Shown: piece after piece, positions 53,721 through 64,000 of the stretch
Layout of the letters: every line of letters begins with the position of its first letter
Numbering within the stretch: position 1 is the stretch's first letter
DNA from: Ooceraea biroi
Lineage: Eukaryota > Arthropoda > Insecta > Hymenoptera > Formicidae
NCBI RefSeq assembly: GCF_003672135.1
Contig: NC_039509.1
Location: 13,278,663-13,342,662, forward strand
DNA: 64,000 nt
Direction: 5' to 3'
Translations under genes and position numbers: made by a program
Notes under the pieces: model-generated
Told to the model about the DNA's origin: nothing
Databases searched by the model: none
What the model saw: the letters and a program-made list of their open reading frames with translations, nothing else

Positions 53721-53857
53721 AATTAGGATACAAATAAAAAACATAGTTGAAACTCTTTATAAAAAAGAAGTACATTTATTAATAAATATATCAACATAAA
53801 AGCACACTTGTGCAATTATTTACTACTAAAATAACCGCATAATTAAAATAGTCGCAG

Positions 53858-54028
53858 GAGTTGAAGAAACTGAATACTTCAAACGAAATTTCTAGTAAAC
53901 GTAAATCTTGTCAAATCGGTTATTACAATAAAAATAAAGGTAACAGTATCTGTAATCAATGTAAAAAGTACGTTTATGGAAAATGTACACATAAAACGCA
54001 ATCTGTTTGCAAGAAATGTTCTGAATAG
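53858..54028 (+). pseudogene. piggyBac-like transposase C-terminal cysteine-rich domain fragment
   Basis: The 56 codons before the stop at 54,026-54,028 read ELKKLNTSNEISSKRKSC, then an array with cysteines in ICNQCKKYVYGKC and VCKKC. An 'SSKRK/RC...C..CxKxxC..H...VCxxC' tail is the signature of the zinc-binding cysteine-rich domain that ends piggyBac transposases and binds the terminal repeats. The first CxxC pair is incomplete (one cysteine where two are usual). The frame is bounded upstream by a plausible acceptor (gtcgcag, ending 53,857). The DDD catalytic domain was not found to the left, so this is either the last exon of a deleted transposase or a remnant. Its stop lies 178 bp from the stop of the opposing DUF4806 gene. 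Confidence 0.6.
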
Positions 54029-54205
54029 TTTCATTTTAAGATTGAAAAAATAAGTGTAAACAATTGTGTAACTAAAAAGTGTTGTTAATTAATTATTTTA
54101 ATATGAAATAAATTAAAAATACTTACAAATAAAGCGTTTTTATAAATACTCGTCAAATTGGCGGATGTGGTAGAAATAGATGTACGTTCAATATGATGGT
54201 TGTTC

Positions 54206-55342
54206 CTAGTGATTTTCAGTATTTTGAGCTCGCGCTTTTCTACCTCCTTCGCGGTCTCCAGCTTGTGATAACCATATGCCTATCCGACCTGGGAGTTTCT
54301 TCACATCTATAGCGTTTTGGAATTTTCCTATTAAAACATCTAACAAAACATAATACATAATATTTGTTTATAAACGAACTACATAAATGAAATAAACAGA
54401 AACAAAATTTTACCTCTTAAACACATGTACGAGTTAGTCTCACTAAAATTTCTTTTACATTGTCCATTTACCACTCTTCCAGTTCCTGAATATAGTAGTT
54501 CTACCGCTTTTGTCATTAATGCACTCATAATTTTAGCAATGCTCTCTTTTACGTCTGATTCAGCCGCAATAAGTACACGGAACAAAGCCATCTGCGATCA
54601 AATTAATAATTAATAATTCTAATTTTAATTAATAATGTTTATTGCAGGTACAATAATAATTCATTCCTTAATAGCCTTTTTGTGTGTTTTTTAAATAAAT
54701 ATATTCATCAAATGTAAAAAATTGTAAAAATAAAAAAGCATTTTTAAATTTATTTACCAATGCTTCCTTCTTTTCTGAAGAATCTTTTAATAAATTTTCC
54801 AACTCTAAAAAATGGTTTAAAGAAACTGTTGGTAGAGCAATTTCTTTTAAATTTTCAATACTCTTTTGTGAAGCAGTGACCGATTGGCAATTAATGATTA
54901 TTGTATGTTTTACTTCAGTTATTTTCTTTTCTAAATCATATAAAATGCTTCTTTTAACAGATGAAATGTGACTTGTAAATTCATCCTGCAATTGTTGAAA
55001 TTTTTGGTCAATACGATTTAATATATTTTCTGAACCTGAAAATAATTGATAAAAGTATTAATAAAATATAAGAAAATGAAATGAAATGATTATCATTTCA
55101 TCATTTATGTTGGAAGATAGATTAATATTAGCAGAATCATTATTAAAATTGTCGTCTTCAAAATTAATATTTTGTTCATTATGTTCTGACATAACCTTAT
55201 TCACCTTATCACTTACATTATTCTCGATATTATTTATCTCACAATCATTTTTTGTATTATTTTTATTACCTTTATTATGATTATTATTTATTAATCTCTT
55301 TATTTTTCGATACTTTTTTTGCCTATAATAATTTTGCGACAT
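54206..55342 (-). CDS. DUF4806-type protein, spliced, inside the TIR element
   Basis: The exons, read on the minus strand, are as follows. Exon 1 starts at 55,342 (MSQNYYRQKKYRKIKRLINN, then Asn/acid-rich to about 55,110). Exon 2 is 55,035-54,758 (acceptor ttttcag, donor GTAAAT). Exon 3 is 54,591-54,414 (acceptor gatcgcag, donor GTAAAA). Exon 4 is 54,339-54,206 (acceptor ttttgttag, stop TAG). Exons 2-3 join in phase 0 and 3-4 in phase 1 without breaks. The joined product has a helical segment with LPTVSLNHFLELENLLKDSS, then ALFRVLIAAESDVKESIAKI, GRVVNGQCKRNFSETNSY and KLPGRIGIWLSQAGDR. This pattern matches the DUF4806 domain of insect proteins, whose function is unknown. The donor of exon 1 could not be found, so that join is unresolved. 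An alternative start is 55,372. Confidence 0.68.
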
Positions 55343-55679
55343 TATAAAAAATACTAATGAGACGATAATCACATCACGTTATTATAACTATGTACTATTA
55401 ATAACGGTATCCAATCATCTACCAGGCATGGCCCAATATAGAATACCGACTATTGGCCAATATTGGTAACCGTAATTCGCGCCAAATCTAGAAAATGGTA
55501 GCCAGTAATGCGCCAAGCATGGGCCGTTATAGCACACCGAGTATTGGTAATCATAAATGGGGCCACTAATTGGCGCTGTTTTTTAGTCTGGCATTCCTAC
55601 ATGGGTAGGTGCGACGTGCTTAGTGTCAACAATTTTATTTTGATATTTAACTGAAAATTCAAACGTATCAAACACTCGG

Positions 55680-56660
55680 TTCTTTGAGTTACGTAGTCAC
55701 TTCACACAGTACTTTACGGTATTTCGCGTTGCGGATTGGAGCTACGGAGTCTCGCTTATCTCGCGTGGATTTTCGTTCGAATCGATTCTGGCATACAAAT
55801 GAGTTCCACAAAACGTTAACGGGAGTGACGGCGATTATTCGGGCGTGTTATCGTGATACGATCGATTAGCGATAACTGGCACGCCCATCGATCTCTACGC
55901 ATCATATTTCGATGGACGTCAACGGGGTCTTACGATGTAAGTAAAGGAGTGATGTCACGTGACCTCATCCGATCATCTCGCGCCATAGTGGATTGATTTG
56001 TAACGATCGGAACGGAGTCGTGGAAGGCTCCACCGGCTTTCGCGTCTTTTACGTGAAAATCTTCGCTCGAAGAGCGAAATCCGAGTGCGCGAGTGATCGA
56101 GAGACGGGCGATCATCGTAACACGTCAGAAACGCGCACGTTGTAAGTAGTTGATGCTTTTGGCGCCCTAACCATCATGGCACCGTATCGGGCCGACCCCT
56201 TTTTCGTAACGGTCAATTCGGAACGTCGCGTCGGAAGATTGATCTCGCGTTCTCGGGATATTTGCTTCGCGGGAGTGACGAAAACGTGGCAACGTATTAA
56301 TTAATAATATTCCGCTTGTTCAAGATACTCGATGTGTGTGCATGCGCGTGTGTTAGTTAGCAGTAACGGCGTCGCCTTTGGGGTTATTTCACTAATGGGA
56401 AACGTGTGATGCGTGTGTGCTAACGCGAGTGACGGGCGCGCCGAACGAATTCCACGAAGTGCCGTGTTTTCCACGTAATTTGCACGTGTGAACTGCAACG
56501 CGAGTAAATAAAACGCAGTGCCGAGTGACGATTAGCGCGCGCGGTCGTAATCACCCGCGTTTTTCGGATCGGTCGCGCGCGTGTGCGTCGTGTGCTTCTG
56601 TGTTGGTGGCAGTGATCTATCTACGACAAACGAGTGAGGCTACAGGATCAACATCGGCGG
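55680..56660 (+). other. Probable CpG-rich promoter / noncoding first exon of a plus-strand gene
   Basis: CpG dinucleotides are dense here, while the surrounding DNA is AT-rich. The block ends at a strong plus-strand donor, CATCGGCGG followed by GTGAGT at 56,661. No long coding frame crosses it, so it reads as a 5' UTR exon with its promoter. The next candidate exon is at 57,067. The transcription start is unknown. Confidence 0.5.
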
Positions 56661-57066
56661 GTGAGTGGTTTTATACTTGTCTCATTTATTTTTTACCTTG
56701 GCCGCAGTGATTTTGTTTATCGATTCTATCAGTTTAATTACAATCATTTATTTATTCATGATAATCACGCTTTTTTTAAAGAGAAACACAATTTCTTGTT
56801 CTAATGCTTTTCGCTTAATAATCTATTACGATAAATTGCTTGCTTCGTTTGATAAGTGCTCTCTTTTTCAATTATGCATTAATCAACACGAAAAATAATA
56901 GCGATAAATCGAAAATATTTTACGTGAAGAATAAGAATTTTTCAAACGAACAATCATTGCCAGAATATCTGATTAATTTCAAAGTTATTAGAATTCACGC
57001 GTTATCGATCAATCGATAATATAGATAATATCGTATAGCACAGGCCTTTCAGTTGTTTTTTTATAG

Positions 57067-57113
57067 GTGACTATAGGAGATTTTATCATGTATTCCAGCC
57101 CTGATCTACAATG
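57067..57113 (+). CDS. Small exon carrying a start codon, gene not identified
   Basis: A pyrimidine tract and acceptor (gttttttatag, ending 57,066) precede this 47-bp exon, and GTGAGTG starts the next intron at 57,114. It contains ATG at 57,088 with the upstream context TATC and encodes M-Y-S-S-P-D-L-Q, then an incomplete codon TG (phase 2). Together with the CpG-rich exon ending at 56,660 it makes a standard arrangement: untranslated exon 1, a 406-bp intron, then an exon with the initiator. I do not recognise the protein from eight residues, and the following exons were not found within the window. Confidence 0.5.
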
Positions 57114-60100
57114 GTGAGTGATCATTCATCGAATTTTTATATCAATAATTGTTGAATTAAGATTTCTTCGACGAATTTCGTTTGGAAATGTAAGATTGCA
57201 CATAATCCTGTGTGGATTTAAAAATTTGGAAATTCTGAATCATTCTGCATACACATACGCAAAGTGGAACAATCATAAAATCTCGTTTCTCTTAACATAA
57301 ATCTACTTACAATAATTAAGAACATATTAATGCACGAGAAAATCCATACTCGTCTTTTATAACTGAATTTCAACCGAACTTTCTTCATATCGTTTTAATA
57401 TCACTGAGTGTTGGATGCACGTATGAATCACACGATATTTTTCTGTTAAACTCTCGCGTTCTTTGTCCTTTTTCATTTTAATATAAATGTAAATGTAAAC
57501 GCAGTTTTCAAATGAAAAAGTGTTTGTTAATAGCAGTTTTCTGGTAGTCCCGCGCGATGATAGTAGCTGTTACGTAAAAGCGTTGCGTATCGTCCATTCG
57601 ATATTACGACCCGACACTATGATTGGATACTCGAAACCAGCAGCAAGCTGATAGTCGTCGTTTTTCGTGTTTACGTATATTTCGACGTAAACTTCGTTAA
57701 CTTGGAACAAAAGCGGGTACGGTTGCGATTCGGCGAATCGGCCGTATTATGGTTACCACTAATTAGCTGGCACGGTATATTACACGCGGCAACGACGGGA
57801 ATTTTATTTTGACGTGATTGCGCGCATCGCGCGAAGCCACTTTGCCGACGTGATTCATGCGCCGGTGCGAAAATAATTTGTGGCGGCACCGGCGCAGCGA
57901 TTGCGATTGTAATTGCTCGCGCGTATCCCCGGTATATGAAGTCATACGTTTCAAATGTCCCCATAAAGCAGTTATATTAAATTGAGAGGGATCGCATGCC
58001 CTCCATCCGACCTACCCCGCGCGCTCTCGCGATCGACTCGCGCCGAAATTTATCCGATACATGCTCGCGCGAGATCCACCTCTCATAGTTTTCCGCGTGC
58101 TCTTCACACGCGGCTGCATTCTTTCAATTCGCTATCGGGATTCTGCAAATTTTTTGTGAATTCGTACGAAATCCGGGTTCACCGACGTCAATATAACTAT
58201 TACTGATGGTAACGAACGTTACGTAACGGCGGGTTGCCGGTCGACAAAAAGTTATAACGACGTGACCGTGTTTTTAATGGAGAGTTCATCGTTGTTTTAC
58301 ACGAATCTGTATTTATAGGATTTTTCTGGAAACAATTAATGCAATTGAAATGTTTGACTGAAATTATTAACGTAGAAGCGTAACTGATTTCTCCAATATT
58401 CTTTCTCGTTTCTTTTTCAAGATAATAATGTTCGTAATTTAATAAGGGTAATAAGAAGTGCACATACAGACAAAATGGCAATTTAGGAGCAAAGATTCTT
58501 GTCATAATTATGTTACATTAGCGAATTTTAATTACTCATTCATTCCTCAAACTTGTGCAATCGAGGATAAATTTAATAATTCTAATATAACTTTTTATTT
58601 TTCCTTCTGTATGCATACGTATCCCATGATATTTTATTTCTGTAATTCTATCAGTACTAAGAGTACAAGTCTTGTGTACTTTTCTCATTTATGAACCTTA
58701 AATCAGAACATTCTACCTTCATTCCATTTGCGCATCCTGCATATTTCATTTTCCAATCTCTTTCCTGAAGTACAACTATATCGCTATATCTAATGGCTCT
58801 TTTCTTTTTAAATGTAAGAGCTTTTATATTTTATTGATTGCACGTAGTGACCTAGAGGTGCCATTAAGGCGCACACCTCTGGTTACATTAAAACTGTTTG
58901 TCCAATTCTGCCTTTTTTCTTGTTTGCATCGGTGGATGAATAAAATGCAACATTTACGAATTTTCCGCGAAAGCCATCGCGAATAACGTCGCAGTGAAGG
59001 CGGCGAACATTATTCTCGACTCGTTTATCTCGCGGATCACCGCAAAACCTTCGCGTCCTTTGCGCTCTCTCTTTCTCTCTCGTCTTCTTTCTTGCTTTTG
59101 CCGCCGTAAATGCCTGAAACGCTGCTTTTGTTGATCCGTACGTTTGCGAGGAAACGAGCCCGCGGCGCGTTGCGGATTAAAGCGCGGAAACGCTATTCTG
59201 ACATCTTTCTTGACTTCGCTTTGTCCTGTACGGCAGGAGCTCGCGTGCTTTCGCGCGGATTCTATGAGGGAGAAAGACAGAGAAAGGGTAAGGAGGAGAA
59301 GAAACAGAATCGTCGACGTTGGGGCGCTGTTTAAAAGGACACAACGCGTTCGCCGCGTAATGAGGAGTGCCGCGCAAACTCCAACGAGAAATCGTTAGCG
59401 CTCTACTCGTTAGAACGGTTAAACTTGCAATGCAATTATCCCAATTATGTACAAGATCTTGCTCGTTCGCAGTTCACCTCGGATATGTTAACTCACGTGT
59501 TGTCGTGTACGAAATCAAGTAACATCGTGTTGTTATTCCGTTACGCGCCTTTGCGAGGATCTGCGGAACAGTTCTCGCAATTTCGTCTTAGAATCGTAGA
59601 TTCTAAATCGCAGTAATAAATCGAGACGCGAATGGTGCATATTAAAAGCATGGCTATGGGAACGGAACAGCGTACGATGAAGTTATGTCATGAATCAGAG
59701 ATGAGAACGCGCTTTGGTAAATGATGATTTTAATGTGATGTAATCCAACAGACTAAAATGCGCTATCTTTTCCTTTCAATTCCATGTTTCGTTCGACTTT
59801 TCACGTGTATAGCACGGCATTGATGAGAGCTCGCACCTCTGTGATGAATTGGTACTGTACGGATTGAGCTAAAAGAGTGAAAAACGTGTTCCCTGGCGAG
59901 GATTAGCCGACGCTAATGGAAATTGGGGAGATTATGAGGACACGTGCGAAGGACATCTTAAATATGTCCCCGTAGCTGCTACGGTGGAAAATTTGTGTCG
60001 GAGTGTTCTCGTACGGTACCTTCGTGTAACAGCCCCGCACCAACACCGACACATGACAGTACGTACGCGCGCGCGCGTGTGTACGTGTGTAGCCGGCCCG

Positions 60101-60387
60101 TCTTACGGTACAAACCCCGAAATTTATCGCCACTAAACACGACACCTCGAAAACCCGCCTCGGCGCCTGCTCGCGAAATTGCGCGAGGATCCCGTAATAC
60201 GTATCGCTGGGATCTCCGCGATATAGATGCTCCTTATTCGTACGTGTGCGCGTCAACGGGAACGGGACAGACGAATCCCTTGTACACCGACGTCATTACA
60301 CGCAAGGCATTGGCGCGATTGCTCCGAGGATTCCATTTAAATTATCCGAGATGATCTCGGATATAAAGAGCCGGTAACTTTGTAATT
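57114..60387. other. No gene seen; GC-rich patches, probable intron
   Basis: GC-richer patches lie at 57,540-58,250, 58,940-59,420 and 59,880-60,350. They have short frames on both strands but no family motif. If the 57,067 exon is real this is its large intron, and the patches may be regulatory DNA or alternative first exons. Confidence 0.4.
58847..58886. repeat. Short imperfect hairpin
   Basis: GTGACC-T-AGAGGTG (58,847-58,860) pairs with CACCTCTGGTTAC (58,874-58,886) with one bulge and a G-U pair, around a 13-nt loop. No function is assigned. Confidence 0.6.
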
Positions 60388-60389
60388 TA

Positions 60390-61674
60390 TTGGGTCGTCC
60401 GGAAAGTTCGTGCCGATTTTGAAGGAAAATTCAAAGGCAACATTTTTTTATGTCGATCAATATTTATTGACTTATGTATGCACCGTTTTGTTTCACAACC
60501 TTTGTCCATCTTTCACGCAACTGGAAGATTCCATTCTCCCAGAACTTCTTAGGTTTCTCGGCGAAAAACTCCTCAAGGTGGTTTTTTATGTCGATCAAAG
60601 AGTCGAAGTTCTTGCCGCTAAGAGAATTTTGCACAGACCTAAATAAGTGAAAGTCTGAAGGTGCAATGTCTGGTGAATACGGTGGGTGAGGTGGCACATC
60701 CCAGCCAAACTCCAACAATTTTTGTCGGGTAGTCAAAGAAACATGAGGTCTGGCATTGTCCTGATGGAACACGACGCCCTTCCTATTAGCTAATTCTGGA
60801 CGTTTTTCCTGAATCGCTGTCTTTAATTCGTCCAGTTGCGAGCAGTACTTATCTGCATTTGTCGTTTGGTTGTGTGGTAGGAGCTCATAATATAGGATTC
60901 CTTTCCAATCCCACCAGACGCAGAGCATGACTTTTTTTGGACGAAGGCCGGCTTTCGGAGCGGTTAATGCTGGTTCATTTCGCTTACCCCAGGATCTTTT
61001 TCGTTCTACATTGTTGTAAATGATCCATTTTTCGTCACCCGTCACTAATTGCTTCAAAAATGGTACGTTTGCGTTGCGCTTGTACAGCGAGTCGCAGATG
61101 GAAATGCGATCCATTAAATTTTTTCGGCCAAATTATGCGGAATCCATACACCATAGCGACTTACGTAACCAAGCTTCACTACATGATCGTGGACAGTGGT
61201 TTTCGATATTTTCAGTATCTCTGCTAATTCGCGTGTCGTGTAGCGCGGGTTATTCTCGATCAGTGTCTTGATTTGGTCATCATCAGTAGTAGAGGTCTGC
61301 CCGAGCGTTCTTGGTCTTTAAGGTTAAAATCACCAGCTCTAAACTTAGCGAACCACTTACGTACGGTTCTTTCAGCTAAAGCGCCTTCTCCGTAAACAGA
61401 ACATATCGAATTTGTTGCTTGTGAGGCATTTTTGCCTTTCCGGTAATAGAAAAGCATCGAGTGTCTAAAATGTTCTTTGTTTTCTTCCATCTTCAAAAGA
61501 GTACAAAACTGACACGAATCAATTTATCTCAAACAACTTTTTTCCTAAAGATGCGTTGAAATGCCACCTTTAAGCATATGTATATAAATCGTATGTTTTC
61601 AATAACATTGATATATTCAGACATGTTCCAACGCCATCTATTAAAAATCGGCACGAACTTTCCGGACAACCCAA
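60390..61674 (-). mobile_element. Mariner element B, copy 2, inverted
   Basis: The element is 1,285 bp with the same TTGGGTCGTCCGGAAAGTTC inverted ends as the copy at 46,795, and TA flanks (60,388-60,389 and 61,675-61,676). It is in the opposite orientation and has no LTR insertion. One terminal base differs near the right end (GGACAACCCAA instead of GGACGACCCAA). Confidence 0.95.
60464..61496 (-). pseudogene. Mariner B transposase copy 2, two frameshifts
   Basis: Three segments make one D,D34D transposase: the N-terminal HTH (61,496-61,260), the second HTH in another frame (about 61,290-61,120, TTRELAEILKISKTTVHDHV), and the core (61,114-60,464). The core contains TGDEKWIIYN, HQDNARPH, PPYSPDIAPSDFH and an intact C-terminus ending KQNGAYISQ. 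The two frameshifts are single-base losses at the same two sites as in the copy at 46,973: the RP(S)TTDDD codons, and an A run of six instead of seven before LMDRIS. The catalytic triad with 34-residue spacing is intact. Confidence 0.94.
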
Positions 61675-61676
61675 TA

Positions 61677-64000
61677 CATCGGGGCTTCCTTTTTTAAACC
61701 GTTCATTATAATTCAATATGAGATTACAGAATGCAACGTGCGATCTTTATTTAATGATAAACAGTTAATAACGTTTGTTAATTCTGTTAATAACGTATGC
61801 TTAACCCATGTGCGTTCAAATTTGCCTCTGAAGGTTTCTCGATACCATTTCATAACATTGAGGATGAGCATAGCTTATGGTAGATGAACGGAACAAGGTG
61901 ATGAATTATGTCTTAGAAGGGTGAATGAACAGAAGCTGATGGTACGCCGCCGATGTTGCTTCGTAAATGTTTAACTCGATACTTCATTAACGAGGTATCT
62001 AATATTGAACATTAAGGTTAGCAAATAGGGTTGACAAAGGGTTACCAAATGGGAGTCTCGCACTAAAGTTACCCCCTAAAGTACAGTTAACTTGAATTTT
62101 CCCCATTAATGGGATGTTGCTCGTGTACGTTTTGCTTCTCATTTGACTGCTAGTCTACCGTGCAACTTGACTAATCACACTAAACTGTTCTTCGAAATGT
62201 GGATAATTGAATGTACCTGGAATCAAAGCGCTCTCACAGAAAACTTGAGATGGGAATTATTTGTCCCAATGCTTCGATCCACCATTAACGTTTAACATTT
62301 CCGATTCAACTCGGATTTTAGCTAGGACGGAGTTCAGGTGCAGTTAATAGCGAATCGAGATTGGATAATTTCACACTGTTGGCACCTCGCGACATGAAAC
62401 TGCTGTCGTTTCTCGTGATTGGGCTGTTTTCGTTCGACAAATCTAAAACGTTTCGTAGCTACGTATTATTCATTGCTCGATGCGCAAGTGCCAAACGAGA
62501 TTTTCGATGTTCGTACACGTCCGTAATAATCCGTTGATGAGTGTAAAGGTTGCGGAACGCGAACAATGAAATCGCCGTGGATTGCTCGAACAAGCAGCTC
62601 CCGCAGCGTAAGTCCGGTAATATTTGGTGATAAAGCGATGGAGGTGAAATGAAGTGAACTATCTAAGGTATTCACAATACGTTCCGCGCGCACGTACAGC
62701 CGCAATAAATTATGATCTCGCAGAGCGTACGCTCTCAGTAGCTCTCGGTTGCTCTCCGCAGACCGCGCTTTGCATTTGCGTCGGTTTTACGCGTGCATTC
62801 ACTACGCGTTATCGCATAATCATAGAATTCCTTTGGACTCTTTTATCGTGGCATTTAAATCGCGCCTTGTAAGGGCCCGACTTTTGATTACTTCTCGCAT
62901 CGGTAAATTTTTATTATCTGCCTCACGCTATGCAAATGATCGTGCTAAATGGTTGATTAATAAGAATGATGTTATTTGCGTTATTTGTTATGTCATGTGT
63001 AATTTATAAAGTACATTAATGGGGATTTGGATGGCGAATGCGATAGCAAATTATGTGAAACAATTGACAAAATATCACGAGATAATAACAATACACTTGC
63101 GTTTATAGGTTTATGCGCTATTTAGCGCACAATTCAATATTTACATGCTTTGCCCGACGAATGTACGACAAACATTAGTTTTTCCTATGTGCTATTACGA
63201 TTACGTTTTATTTGCGCCAACGTATTTTCGCAAATTGCTGCAAATCTAGTTAAACCAACACACACTTCACAGTGACGCAAAAAACAGAGGAAAAAAAACG
63301 AAAAATCTAGTTAACATATCCAGTCGCGTTGCGTTCCATCGTTAAATTCACCCGACGGGCCGCGACGAGACTGTTATCCGTTTGTTTGCTTTCTATTTAC
63401 GGGCATCGCTTCGCGAAATTAAGAGAAATCGTTTGGCTAAGGGCGTGCGTGTTCAGAGTGTTTCGTAGTTTCCTGTAGTTGGAAAATGTCAGTTCCACTT
63501 TCCGTTTTCTGGTTCGTAACGTATTTGTTCCTAGTGAAACAAATATAATCTCTTTCGAAGTTGGACTTCAACATAGTAAATAATAAATCATAAGTTTTCA
63601 GCTTCATACTTTTATCCGGCTATCTTGAATCCTTCACAACACTTAAGAAAGATCTGAAGAAGAAGGATGAAAGAAATTCTAAAATTGTAAGATATTTGAC
63701 AGTGCAAACTTTGTCGTTTTTAATAATTGAAGAAATTACGCCATATAAAATTCAAAGAAAATTAGGATTATAAAAAAATATCAACTGATACTAAAACAAA
63801 AAGACAAGAACAAACTCAGTTTGTACAGCAGTTTAAAAAATATACGATTGAAAAAATAACTTATATGTTACGATGTTATAACAGTATATCCTTTTCTTTT
63901 TTTTTATCTTCTATAATCTCTCTCTTCTTTACAATATTTTCTCTTTTGGCTCGTGCTTTCTTTTTTTGAATATACAGCGTACCTCGCATCACGTTAAGTC
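61677..64000. other. No gene seen
   Basis: A mixed-composition stretch with CpG-richer DNA at about 62,460-62,880 and 63,320-63,450. No domain, convincing splice pair or matched transposon end was recognised. Confidence 0.4.

Larger units (their letters stand above)
53245..55607. mobile_element. ~2.37-kb TIR element carrying a DUF4806 gene and a piggyBac-like zinc tail
   Basis: The left end CTACCCATGTAGGA (53,245) is matched in inverse at about 55,594-55,607. About 230 bp inside each end are rich in variants of TTGG..CAATATTGGTAACC and GGCCCAACATTGG (53,265-53,470 and 55,420-55,585), as expected of sub-terminal transposase-binding arrays. Inside lie two convergent coding pieces: a C-terminal cysteine-rich peptide on the plus strand and a spliced gene on the minus strand. 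No clear target duplication is visible, so the outer limits are approximate and the superfamily is open. Confidence 0.7.

Noticed and set aside
59995..60354. Open frames of about 118 codons on both strands
   Set aside because: Generated by GC-rich and CG/GT alternating sequence, with no motif on either strand.
1..64000. CRISPR arrays, bacterial operons, riboswitches
   Set aside because: The window is eukaryotic. No direct-repeat/spacer arrays or operon-like gene packing are present.

Overview
This is a eukaryotic nuclear window, most likely from a hymenopteran insect and plausibly an ant. It is AT-rich and gene-poor, with scattered CpG-rich patches. Splice sites have the GTGAGT/GTAAGT...YAG form. 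Mariner copies are dense, and there is a transposase fragment with a DUF4817-type helix-turn-helix. The one host exon I can identify is an arthropod Dpr-type immunoglobulin exon. The species is inferred; nothing here fixes it.

Layout. Positions 1-20.7 kb hold no recognisable gene and look like intron or intergenic DNA. A single Dpr-family Ig exon lies on the minus strand at 20,704-20,914, with a mariner about 220 bp upstream of its splice acceptor. A deleted DUF4817-type element sits at 24.43-25.19 kb and a long-TIR palindromic element at 30.21-31.34 kb. About 12 kb without genes follows. A Foldback-like palindrome built of roughly 164-bp units occupies 43.14-45.44 kb, then a 243-bp MITE at 46.44 kb. 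A second mariner, itself interrupted by a 286-bp putative solo LTR, lies at 46.8-48.4 kb.

Right part. A CpG-rich probable 5' exon on the minus strand (50.29-51.06 kb) and another on the plus strand (about 55.68-56.66 kb) face away from each other. The latter is followed by a small exon at 57,067-57,113 that carries a good start codon. Between the two lie a third mariner family (51.10-52.37 kb) and a 2.37-kb TIR element (53.24-55.61 kb). That element contains a spliced DUF4806-type gene on the minus strand and a piggyBac-like C-terminal zinc-binding peptide on the plus strand. A second copy of the 46.8-kb mariner family lies inverted at 60.39-61.67 kb.

How the parts relate. The host-gene content is the edge of one neuronal cell-surface gene (Dpr) and the apparent starts of one or two unidentified genes. 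Almost everything else recognisable is DNA transposons at different stages of decay: frameshifted transposases, internal deletions, fold-back structures and nested insertions. The most unusual objects are the TIR element carrying DUF4806 with a piggyBac-like zinc tail, and the Foldback-like palindrome. Limits: exon calls rest on splice-site logic and family resemblance only, and no database search was possible.
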